Source of the DNA: JAVVVD01 sp964642795
Lineage (GTDB): Bacteria; Bacillota; Clostridia; Christensenellales; CAG-138
NCBI GenBank assembly: GCA_964642795.1
Contig: CAZXRQ010000053.1
Location: forward strand, 1-13,003
Direction of reading: 5' to 3'
DNA length: 13,003 bases
This document shows, one piece after another, positions 7,571-13,003 of this stretch (positions are counted from its first letter, which is position 1; every line of letters starts with the position of its first letter). The translations under genes were made by a program, and so were the position numbers. Below the pieces are notes generated by a model. The model was given only the letters and a program-made list of their open reading frames with translations. It did no database searches and had not been told where the DNA came from.

Positions 7571-8220
7571 GCTTCATTTTCCCCTTTGTGTTTGCCCGTT
7601 ACGGAGAATACCACCCATTCGGCGATGTTCACAGCATGGTCGCCGATGCGCTCAAAGTATTTGGCGATCATCAGCAAGTCAAGCGCGTACTCGCCGTCCT
7701 TAGGATTTCCTGCTATCATCGTGATAAGCGACGATTTCACCTTGATAAACAACTCGTCCACTACATCGTCATAAGCGACGACCGAAGTGGCAAGCGCAAG
7801 GTCACGCTTGACGAATGCGTCCACGCTCTCCGTCACCATCTTTTTTGTCGCCGTTGCCATGTCGCCGATGGGGGCGCAATCCCGTCCGGTTCTGCCATTC
7901 AAAAATCCGATTATCTCCGAAATGTCCTCCGCTTGGTCACCGATGCGCTCCATATCTGTGATCATTTTGAGTGCGGCGGATATCTGCCGCAAGTCACGCG
8001 CCACCGGCTGCTGCTGCAGCAGCAGCTTCAGGCACATGGCCTCAACAGTACGTTCCTTCTGGTCGATCTCGCCGTCGAGCGGCGCAACCTTGCTCGCAAG
8101 CGCCGTGTCGCCCGTCAATAGCGCCTTGGATACCATCGAAATCACGTCCTCGCACAGCGCGCCCATTTCGATGAGCTCACGGTTCAAAGCTGCAAGCTGT
8201 TCGTCAAACTTATTCCGCAT
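7567..8220 (-). CDS. phoU: Phosphate transport regulator PhoU
   Basis: This is a 217-residue all-helical cytoplasmic protein that links the Pst transporter to the PhoR kinase and restrains signalling when phosphate is plentiful. The two tandem PhoU repeats are seen with their metal-binding signatures at 91-100 (ERIGDQAEDI) and 190-200 (ERIGDHAVNIA). The length is normal for the family (about 215-240). A strong site GGGAGG lies 8 bases before the ATG. The start overlaps the pstB stop by one base (TAATG), and the stop overlaps phoP (ATGA), so it is coupled on both sides. Confidence 0.96.
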   Translation of the reverse strand: MRNKFDEQLAALNRELIEMGALCEDVISMVSKALLTGDTALASKVAPLDGEIDQKERTVEAMCLKLLLQQQPVARDLRQISAALKMITDMERIGDQAEDISEIIGFLNGRTGRDCAPIGDMATATKKMVTESVDAFVKRDLALATSVVAYDDVVDELFIKVKSSLITMIAGNPKDGEYALDLLMIAKYFERIGDHAVNIAEWVVFSVTGKHKGENEA

Positions 8221-8975
8221 TATCCGAACCTCCCTGTAATGTAATCCTCTGTGCGCTTATCCTCAGGATCGCTGAACATTTTTTCGGTATTACCATATTC
8301 GATCAATTCGCCTAACAGGAAAAACGCTGTGTTGTCGGAGATGCGGACGGCCTGCTGCATATTATGCGTTACAATAATAATAGTATATCTGTTTTTCAGT
8401 GCTGCGGCAAGGTCTTCGATCTTCGACGTGGAAATGGGGTCGAGCGCACTCGTGGGTTCATCCATAAGCAGCACTTGCGGTTCGACGGCAAGCGCCCTTG
8501 CGATGCAAAGCCGCTGCTGCTGCCCGCCGGACAAGCCCAGTGCGGACTTCTTTAATCTGTCCTTGACCTCATCCCAGATAGCGGCGTCGGTGAGCGCCCT
8601 CTCCACAATGTCGTCAAGCTTAACTTTGGATTTGACGCCGTGTGTTCTCGGCCCGTAGGCGACGTTATCGTATACGCTCATGGGGAACGGTGTGGGCTTT
8701 TGGAACACCATGCCCACATCGCGGCGGAGCTCGCTTACATCTACGGACGCATCATAGATATCCATGCCGTGATAGCGTACCTCGCCCGTAATCCTCACTC
8801 CTTGCACCAAATCGTTCATACGGTTTAGCGTTTTGAGGAACGTGGACTTGCCGCAGCCCGATGGCCCGATCAGCGCAGTGATGCTTTTTTCCGGAATGTC
8901 CATGCTGACGGAGCGGAGCGCCTGCGTCTGTCCATACCACAGGTTCAGGTCTTTGACTGTCATGATGCTGCTCAA
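8220..8975 (-). CDS. pstB: Phosphate import ATP-binding protein PstB
   Basis: This is the ATPase of the PstSCAB high-affinity phosphate importer, 251 residues with the TTG start chosen here. The motifs are Walker A GPSGCGKST (37-45), Q-loop Q92 in FQKPTPFPMS (the PstB hallmark), signature LSGGQQQ (148-154), Walker B VLLMDEP (168-174) followed by TSALDP, and H-loop H204. The TTG at 8973-8975 is preferred to the ATG four codons later (8961-8963). GGAGG lies 7 bases before the TTG but 20 before the ATG, and the TTG overlaps the pstA stop codon as TTGA, matching the coupling style of the operon. A longer in-frame extension upstream lies within pstA and has no family resemblance. Confidence 0.95.
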   Translation of the reverse strand: MSSIMTVKDLNLWYGQTQALRSVSMDIPEKSITALIGPSGCGKSTFLKTLNRMNDLVQGVRITGEVRYHGMDIYDASVDVSELRRDVGMVFQKPTPFPMSVYDNVAYGPRTHGVKSKVKLDDIVERALTDAAIWDEVKDRLKKSALGLSGGQQQRLCIARALAVEPQVLLMDEPTSALDPISTSKIEDLAAALKNRYTIIIVTHNMQQAVRISDNTAFFLLGELIEYGNTEKMFSDPEDKRTEDYITGRFG

Positions 8976-9835
8976 ACGTTTTTCCTCCTTTGGAAGTATT
9001 TGCCCACCAGCGTGGCGGCGAGATTGATTGTGAGCGTGAGAATCATCAGTATCGCGGCAATGGCGAACGCCACGCCAAATTCGCCCTGCTCCTTGGCGTA
9101 TACATATAGGGCGACGGTAAGCGTTGCGCCCGCACTCGATAGCCCCGTAACGATGCCGTTGAGCGCGTGTGCAAATCCCGCCGTAAACAGGAGAGCCGCC
9201 GATTCTCCCAAGATACGCCCCACGGAGAGGATGCAGCCCGTAATGACGCCGTCCACACAGCCAGGAAGTACCACCGTGTAAATGACCCGCCACTTCCCCG
9301 CGCCGAGACCGAACGCACCCTCACGGTAACTCTGAGGCACGGTTTTGAGGCTCTCCTGCGTAGTGCGCATGACGGTGGGCAGATTCATGATAACCAGCGT
9401 CATAGCTCCCGCTATCAGCGAGGTCTGCATACCAAGAAACTGACAGAAGAATAGCATACCCACAAGGCCGTAAATGATGGACGGGATGCCTGAGAGCGTT
9501 TCCGCCGCATATTCGATGGCGGCTACAACCTTCCTATTCTTGGCGTATTCCGTCAGGTAGATCGCCGCACCCACCCCGAGGGGAAGCACCACAAAAAGCG
9601 TCGCCAGTACGATGTAAACGGTATTCAGAATATCTGGCAAAATGCCGATGCGATCCGACAGATAGCTTGGGCTGGTAGAGAGCAACTCCCATGTGATGTT
9701 CGGCAAGCCCTGCGTCATGACATAGCCGATCATAAACAGCACAAGCGCCACGGTCAGGCCCGTTGCCAAAAGCATGAGGATACGCATTACCGCCCCATAT
9801 ACCTTTCGCTTTCCCGACAAGGATTTCATTTTCAT
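8972..9835 (-). CDS. pstA: Phosphate ABC transporter permease PstA
   Basis: This is one of the two membrane subunits of the phosphate channel, 287 residues. About six hydrophobic segments are visible, with the Pst permease signature LSGIPSIIYGLVGMLFF in mid-protein and the cytoplasmic coupling loop around VPQSYREGAFGLGAGKWRVI. The ATG at 9833-9835 is chosen because AAGGAG lies 8 bases upstream. A TTG two codons earlier (9839-9841) overlaps the pstC stop as TTGA but sits only about 2 bases after that site, so it is less likely. The stop overlaps the pstB start. Confidence 0.95.
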   Translation of the reverse strand: MKMKSLSGKRKVYGAVMRILMLLATGLTVALVLFMIGYVMTQGLPNITWELLSTSPSYLSDRIGILPDILNTVYIVLATLFVVLPLGVGAAIYLTEYAKNRKVVAAIEYAAETLSGIPSIIYGLVGMLFFCQFLGMQTSLIAGAMTLVIMNLPTVMRTTQESLKTVPQSYREGAFGLGAGKWRVIYTVVLPGCVDGVITGCILSVGRILGESAALLFTAGFAHALNGIVTGLSSAGATLTVALYVYAKEQGEFGVAFAIAAILMILTLTINLAATLVGKYFQRRKNV

Positions 9836-9837
9836 AA

Positions 9838-10716
9838 TCAATGCTCCTTCCCGCCCTTGAGAACAAGGTTCAAAAGGGCATTGATCAGCATGATGAACAG
9901 GAATAATACTAGAGCGATGGAAAACAACGCTTCGCGCTGCAAGCCCGCCGAATAGGACATTTCACTTGCCACCGCCGTGGTGAGAAAGCGAACGCTCTGA
10001 AAAAGCGCGGGCATATTTGGCACGTTGCCGGACACCATCATCACCGCCATCGCTTCACCGATTGCGCGACCCACCCCCAATACCACCGCTGCGGCGATAC
10101 CGCTCTTAGCTGCTGGAACGGAAACGCGAAACCACGTTTCGGCGTCCGTTGCGCCAAGCGCGAGGGAGGCTTGCTCATATTCCTCGGGTACGGCATAAAG
10201 CGCCGTCATGGACACCTTGACGATAGAGGGCAGTATCATTACAGCCAATACGATGATAGCCGCCAGCAGACTTGCGCCGTCCGGCACATGGAACAGGCTG
10301 CGGATAGCCGGAACGAGCACCAGCATCCCGACCAGGCCATACACGACGGACGGAATACCGGCAAGCAGACTCACCGCGCCTGAAACGATCTCCTTGACGT
10401 GCTTCGGCGCGGCTTTAGATAGATATACCGCCGTCAAAAAACCGATCGGTACGCCCAAGAGTATCGCGCCAGCCGTGCCATATACGGAGGTAAGGATGAA
10501 CGGCAGGATACCGTAAGCAGGTGTTGCCGCCGTTGAAGCCCACTCCGTACCAAAGAGGAAATCTATCAGACCGATTTCTTTTATCGCAGGAATGCCGGAT
10601 ATGATGAGATACACGGTTATCAGCAGTACACAGCCCACGGTCACAAGCCCAAGTGCAAGGAATATCCCGTGGATTACCTTTTCCACCGTCTTGCGCGTAT
10701 TGTTCGTTTTCTTCAT
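9838..10716 (-). CDS. pstC: Phosphate ABC transporter permease PstC
   Basis: This is the second membrane subunit of the phosphate importer, 292 residues. A first membrane segment (about 18-39) is followed by the outside loop typical of PstC, then five more hydrophobic stretches (about 68-100, 112-138, 148-170, 205-228 and 264-287). It has the signature LAGIPSVVYGLVGMLVLV and the coupling loop VPEEYEQASLALGAT. The ATG at 10714-10716 has GGGAGG 8 bases upstream. In-frame codons further up lie in the pstS-pstC gap and cross a hairpin, so they are not used here. It lies 71 bp after pstS. Confidence 0.95.
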   Translation of the reverse strand: MKKTNNTRKTVEKVIHGIFLALGLVTVGCVLLITVYLIISGIPAIKEIGLIDFLFGTEWASTAATPAYGILPFILTSVYGTAGAILLGVPIGFLTAVYLSKAAPKHVKEIVSGAVSLLAGIPSVVYGLVGMLVLVPAIRSLFHVPDGASLLAAIIVLAVMILPSIVKVSMTALYAVPEEYEQASLALGATDAETWFRVSVPAAKSGIAAAVVLGVGRAIGEAMAVMMVSGNVPNMPALFQSVRFLTTAVASEMSYSAGLQREALFSIALVLFLFIMLINALLNLVLKGGKEH

Positions 10717-10746
10717 CCTGTCAACCTCCCTTCTATAATCTGTTGT

Positions 10747-10771
10747 GGCGCCTCCCGCAATGAGAAGCGCC
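10747..10771 (-). other. Intercistronic hairpin between pstS and pstC
   Basis: GGCGCTTC and GAGGCGCC (minus-strand reading) form an 8-bp stem with one G-U pair and a 9-base loop in the 71-bp pstS-pstC gap. It lacks a T tract on the minus strand, so it is more like an RNA-stabilising or processing structure than a terminator. Read on the plus strand it is followed by TTTTT, but no plus-strand gene precedes it. Confidence 0.5.
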
Positions 10772-10787
10772 TTTTTCATTTTGTTTG

Positions 10788-11597
10788 TCAATAGACGGAC
10801 ACCGCACCTGCCGCAGATATGATCTCGGAAGCATCTGCCGAGGTGATGAAGTCATAGAACGCCTGCGCTGTTTCTGAGAGTGCCGTGCCGGTCTTAGTGA
10901 TAAGCATGAACGGGCGCTGCACCACATAGCTTCCGTCCCTTACCGTCGCTTCGGAGGGCATGACGCCGCCCACGCGGATCACCTTGACCGTTCCCTTGAT
11001 GGAGGCGAGTGAGGCGTAGCCAATGGCGTATGGGTTCTGTGCAACGGTCGCTATCACGTCGCCCGTGCTGGTAAGCTCCTGCCGATACTGGCAAGCGTCC
11101 TTTGTGCCCGTGATGCTTTCAAAGCCATCCCGCGTACCGCTGCCCGCCTCGCGCCCAATCAGAACGATTGCCGCGTCGCTGCCGCCGACCTCGCTCCAGT
11201 TGGCGATGCTGCCAGTATAGATGGCGGCTATTTGCTCCACCGTAAGATCCTCGACCGTGTTTGCGGGGTTGACGATGACCGCGATGCCATCATACGCCAG
11301 GAGAGTTTCTGTCAAACCCTGCGCCTTTTCCTCCTCCTTCAGCGCGCGGCTCGAAAGCCCGATGTCGCAGCGTCCCTCGGCCACAGCCGTGATACCGCTG
11401 CCGCTGCCCGTAGGATTATAGGTGAAGGTCACGCCGGAGTTGTCCAACATGAATTTCTCGCCCAGAGCGCCGATGACCTTTTCCATGGAGGTCGAGCCGT
11501 CGGTAGACACCGTGCCGCCAGTAGTCTTTGCCCCGCAGCCTGTAAATGCCATGACCGCCAGCATAGCCGCGATTACTAAACTGATAATCTTTTTCAT
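10788..11597 (-). CDS. pstS: Phosphate-binding lipoprotein PstS
   Basis: This is the extracellular phosphate receptor of the Pst importer, 269 residues. A signal peptide ends in lipobox FTGC (cysteine 21). Phosphate-ligand motifs are all visible: STDGSTSME (31-39), NPTGSGSGI (61-69), SSRALK (82-87) and IGREAGSGTRDGFE (147-160), plus NPYAIGYASL near the hinge. The length is typical of Firmicute PstS. The ATG at 11595-11597 is chosen for GGAG 9 bases upstream and because it begins directly with a signal peptide (MKKIISLV). An in-frame start 21 codons upstream would add a charged leader. It is the first gene of the seven-gene operon and sits directly behind the Pho box. Confidence 0.95.
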   Translation of the reverse strand: MKKIISLVIAAMLAVMAFTGCGAKTTGGTVSTDGSTSMEKVIGALGEKFMLDNSGVTFTYNPTGSGSGITAVAEGRCDIGLSSRALKEEEKAQGLTETLLAYDGIAVIVNPANTVEDLTVEQIAAIYTGSIANWSEVGGSDAAIVLIGREAGSGTRDGFESITGTKDACQYRQELTSTGDVIATVAQNPYAIGYASLASIKGTVKVIRVGGVMPSEATVRDGSYVVQRPFMLITKTGTALSETAQAFYDFITSADASEIISAAGAVSVY

Positions 11598-11645
11598 TTC
11601 TTTTCTCTCCTTTTCATTTCTCGTCTTTAGCTTCTTCATATTTCC

Positions 11646-11700
11646 AGAATAAAACCGCAAGGTTAAATGAAAAAGAGAGTTGCTGTTAAATCAATGTAAA
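11646..11700 (-). promoter_or_regulatory. Pho box and promoter of the pst-pho operon
   Basis: On the minus strand, TTTACA (11695-11700), TTAACA (11684-11689) and TTTAAC (11662-11667) fall in one 11-bp register. The fourth place (11673-11678, TCTCTT) is degenerate. Bacillus PhoP binds TT(A/T/C)ACA-like repeats spaced 11 bp, so this is a good PhoP site. A -10-like TATTCT (11646-11651) follows, about 50 bp before the pstS start, with no good -35, as expected of an activator-dependent promoter. Confidence 0.75.
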
Positions 11701-11727
11701 ACGGACAAGGCTTTTCGACCCCGTCCG
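11695..11727 (-). terminator. Probable terminator immediately upstream of the Pho box
   Basis: Minus-strand RNA folds CGGACGGGG with CCTTGTCCG (arms 11719-11727 and 11702-11710) around an 8-base loop, followed by TTTTACATTG. Two G-U pairs in this strand would be A-C mismatches on the other, so the structure belongs to minus-strand transcription. It could insulate pstS from transcription entering from the tnpV relic side. Confidence 0.5.
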
Positions 11728-11729
11728 CT

Positions 11730-11985
11730 GACCATTATTCCAGTATTTCAGATTATGATTTCTTCCATTTGCGCTATTATCACGCTCGTCGCGCCCACCC
11801 ACGCCATTTGGCCGTTCGCTTTCAGCTTTTACGTAATGCCCTGCGCTTTGACAATTTGCATGGTTACTCCCATATCCGTTTCTCACATATCTCGTTCTGT
11901 TCCGCAAGCCAATCCTCTTCAGGTACGCAAGCAGTTTGCACCTGTACCGTCCGGTGCGTCCTTCGCTTGCTTCCAGTCTGCTCAT
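11730..11985 (-). pseudogene. Decayed TnpV (transposon-associated protein) gene
   Basis: Three consecutive minus-strand frames together resemble TnpV, a small protein carried by Clostridia transposons. First comes GRTGRYRCKLLAYLKR (from about 11985). Next is EEDWLAEQNEICEKRI in a second frame, which stops at 11864. Then, in a third frame, VKAQGIT, a stop codon where the family has Glu, and KLKANGQMAWVG, ending near AQMEEIII at about 11750. The family pattern as remembered is GVTEKLKAxxQMxWVxxMNxIRxxAEEI. At least two frameshifts and two internal stops show it is dead. The N-terminal part was not recognised and no transposase lies nearby. Confidence 0.6.
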
Positions 11986-12104
11986 GTTTTCTGCCTGCTT
12001 GTGTTTTGTTATTAGAAGTGCTGAAAGCCGTTATGCGTAAGCAGTGCATAGCATTGCTCCAATAGAAATACCCGGATTTAAAGGAATTCGGGTAAATAAA
12101 CGGC

Positions 12105-12144
12105 AAATCCGAACCCCTCGCATATCGGTGCCGGGTTCGGATTT
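12105..12144. repeat. Perfect 12-bp inverted repeat in the intergenic region
   Basis: AAATCCGAACCC (12105-12116) and GGGTTCGGATTT (12133-12144) are exact complements around a 16-base loop. A weaker hairpin (CCCGGATT/AATTCGGG, about 12071-12092) lies just left of it. Neither has a proper T tract, though the minus-strand order could end the transcript of the zinc-ribbon gene. Apart from these, a six-base hairpin (GTGTGC/GCACAC, about 12212-12228) and the TnpV relic, the stretch 11986-12304 shows no gene I can support. Confidence 0.6.
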
Positions 12145-12304
12145 ACACGGTTTGGAGGATAGCACCGTTCAAATACAAAACGCGCCCGGTAGCGCCGTTC
12201 CCATTTATTCCGTGTGCTTCGTGCACACCCTCTGATTTCGTATTCGACGAGCGGCAAAATCGGTACAGAAAATGCTCATAATCCACCAAGCAAACGGGAA
12301 ACTA

Positions 12305-12538
12305 TCAATCGCAATCAAGGTCCACAATCATTTTCGCACATTCTCTGCATGCATAAGCAGTCGGAAACTCGGGGATCGTTTGAAGCAAATAGGGGGGCAA
12401 GGAGATCGCCCGATGTTTACTCATTTCCCTTTCTGAATACAACTTTGGCATGGTTTCTCCGTCAGGCAAGAAATACACTCCGCCTCTGCTCCTGATTGTG
12501 CCCTTTTCCATTTCTTTACCGCAGTATGGACATTTCAT
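12305..12538 (-). CDS. Small zinc-ribbon protein, DUF6487-like
   Basis: This is a 77-residue protein opening MKCPYCGKEMEKGTIRSRGG, the pattern I associate with the DUF6487 family of small Clostridia proteins of unknown role. Cysteines 3 and 6 and cysteines 64 and 67 (CRECAK) form a four-cysteine site likely to hold zinc, with the intervening part variable. There is no signal peptide or membrane segment, so it is cytoplasmic. The start is well set by GGAGGT 7 bases before the ATG, and a near-consensus promoter lies upstream. It stands alone, between the tandem repeats and the TnpV relic. The family name is recalled from sequence pattern. Confidence 0.8.
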   Translation of the reverse strand: MKCPYCGKEMEKGTIRSRGGVYFLPDGETMPKLYSEREMSKHRAISLPPYLLQTIPEFPTAYACRECAKMIVDLDCD

Positions 12539-12613
12539 GTCAGCACCTCCATATATTCCGATTTATCGATTAGTCGCAAAATATAAATAATCTCCACTTG
12601 TAGTTCGATTCAA

Positions 12614-12642
12614 ATTATAAAATAGGAACACGGTTTTATCAA
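12614..12642 (-). promoter_or_regulatory. Promoter of the DUF6487-like gene
   Basis: On the minus strand TTGATA (12637-12642) and a perfect TATAAT (12614-12619) are 17 bp apart, in an AT-rich 130-bp stretch. Transcription would start about 70 bp before the ATG, leaving a leader of that length with no clear structure. Confidence 0.75.
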
Positions 12643-12669
12643 CTATCGTATCAAAAACTGCGTCCTTAC

Positions 12670-12843
12670 ATGGTGGAGACTAAGGGATTCGCCCGGCGGC
12701 GCTGGGGCAGCGCCGCCGCCAGCCCGGGGAACTAAAAAACAATTCACCGGATTGTTTTTTGCCGCTGCGGCGGTCGTTCCCTTCGAATCCCCGGGGGGTT
12801 GCACACAAATATAAAAGGCCCCGTATCGGAGCCTTTTATATTT
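12670..12843. repeat. 174-bp structured tandem repeat, copy 1
   Basis: This is a complete unit of a tandem repeat made almost wholly of inverted repeats. The outer arms are GGGATTCG (12684-12691) and CGAATCCC (12784-12791). Inside are a 10-bp GC stem with a 3-base loop (12695-12717) and a second pair GGGAAC/GTTCCC (12727-12732, 12776-12781). That pair encloses a perfect 10-bp stem AAAAAACAAT/ATTGTTTTTT (12734-12760) and a small GCCGC/GCGGC stem. A 13-bp hairpin (12807-12843) ends the unit. A 111-residue minus-strand reading frame crosses both copies, but it repeats itself with the DNA and has no sensible protein character, so no gene is called. Confidence 0.88.
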
Positions 12844-13003
12844 ATGGTGGAGACGAGGGGATTCGCCCGGCGGCGCTGGGGCAGCGCCGCCGCCAGCCCA
12901 GGGAACTAAAAAACAATTCACCGGATTGTTTTTTGCCGCTGCGGCGGCCGTTCCCTTCGAATCCCCGGGGGGTTGCACACAAATATAAAAGGCCCCGTAT
13001 CGG
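12844..13003. repeat. 174-bp structured tandem repeat, copy 2 (cut by window edge)
   Basis: This is the second unit, identical in arrangement to the first and differing at only four positions over the 160 bases visible. Two are in the lead segment (TAAG to GAGG), one before GGGAAC, and one near GTTCCC. One change lengthens the outer stem to 9 bp (GGGGATTCG/CGAATCCCC). The unit is cut inside the closing hairpin at 13003, so the array probably goes on beyond the window. Confidence 0.88.

Noticed and set aside
8976..9293. An N-terminal extension of pstB of about 105 residues
   Set aside because: It overlaps pstA almost completely and has no PstB similarity. The TTG at 8975 has a proper ribosome site.
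299..11597. A difference in isoleucine codon use between the plus-strand block and the pst operon
   Set aside because: ATA codons looked frequent in the plus-strand genes, but pstC uses them often too. By eye the difference does not hold up.
11686..11985. An intact 99-residue minus-strand gene upstream of pstS
   Set aside because: Only its first part resembles TnpV and the rest of the family pattern continues in two other frames, so it is a relic. It also runs into the Pho box.
11680..12015. A 111-residue plus-strand frame with hydrophobic stretches
   Set aside because: It is antisense to the TnpV relic and crosses the Pho box, and it has no ribosome site or recognised pattern.
12643..12978. 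A 111-residue minus-strand reading frame
   Set aside because: It lies wholly in the tandem repeat, repeats itself with the DNA, is rich in Pro, Gly and Ala from GC hairpin arms, and has no ribosome site. It is a by-product of the repeat.
12670..13003. CRISPR array
   Set aside because: The units are 174 bp long, directly joined and nearly identical throughout, with no variable spacers.

Overview
The window looks like the chromosome of a Gram-positive Clostridia-type bacterium, probably a gut member of the Oscillospiraceae or a neighbouring family. This is an inference from several things: four lipobox lipoproteins, strong GGAGG-type ribosome sites, moderately high GC, a TT(A/T)ACA-type Pho box like that of Bacillus PhoP, a Clostridia-type TnpV relic and a small DUF6487-type zinc-ribbon protein. 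No rRNA, phage or CRISPR is present.

Left part, bases 1-5201. A tRNA-Leu(CAA) with its own promoter and terminator lies on the minus strand. Divergent from it, on the plus strand, is a two-gene lipoprotein operon (DUF4349, then SIMPL/DUF541) closed by a strong terminator. Next comes a four-gene operon: a Crp/Fnr-family regulator, a lipoprotein solute-binding protein of the NitT/TauT (NMT1-like) type, an SsuC/TauC-type permease and an unusually small ATPase. A perfect inverted repeat just upstream of the -35 box of this operon is a candidate site for its own regulator. The solute is unknown.

Middle part, bases 5217-11700, minus strand. This is a complete phosphate-starvation operon in the order pstS-pstC-pstA-pstB-phoU-phoP-phoR. 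The genes are translationally coupled (TTGA, TAATG and ATGA junctions) and lie behind a recognisable Pho box of 11-bp-spaced repeats. PstSCAB imports phosphate, PhoU relays transporter status, and PhoR/PhoP closes the loop by activating the Pho box. The phoR reading frame is broken by one extra base between its dimerisation and ATPase domains. This is either a real lesion (or split kinase) or a sequencing error.

Right part, bases 11700-13003. A decayed tnpV gene (a transposon-associated protein) sits directly upstream of the Pho promoter. It is followed by a stretch with a perfect 12-bp inverted repeat, then a DUF6487-type zinc-ribbon gene with a near-consensus promoter. The window ends in a 174-bp tandem repeat (one full copy and one cut by the window edge). 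Each unit is built almost entirely of nested perfect inverted repeats and carries a segment resembling a tRNA 3' end. This repeat is the part least explained by known features.
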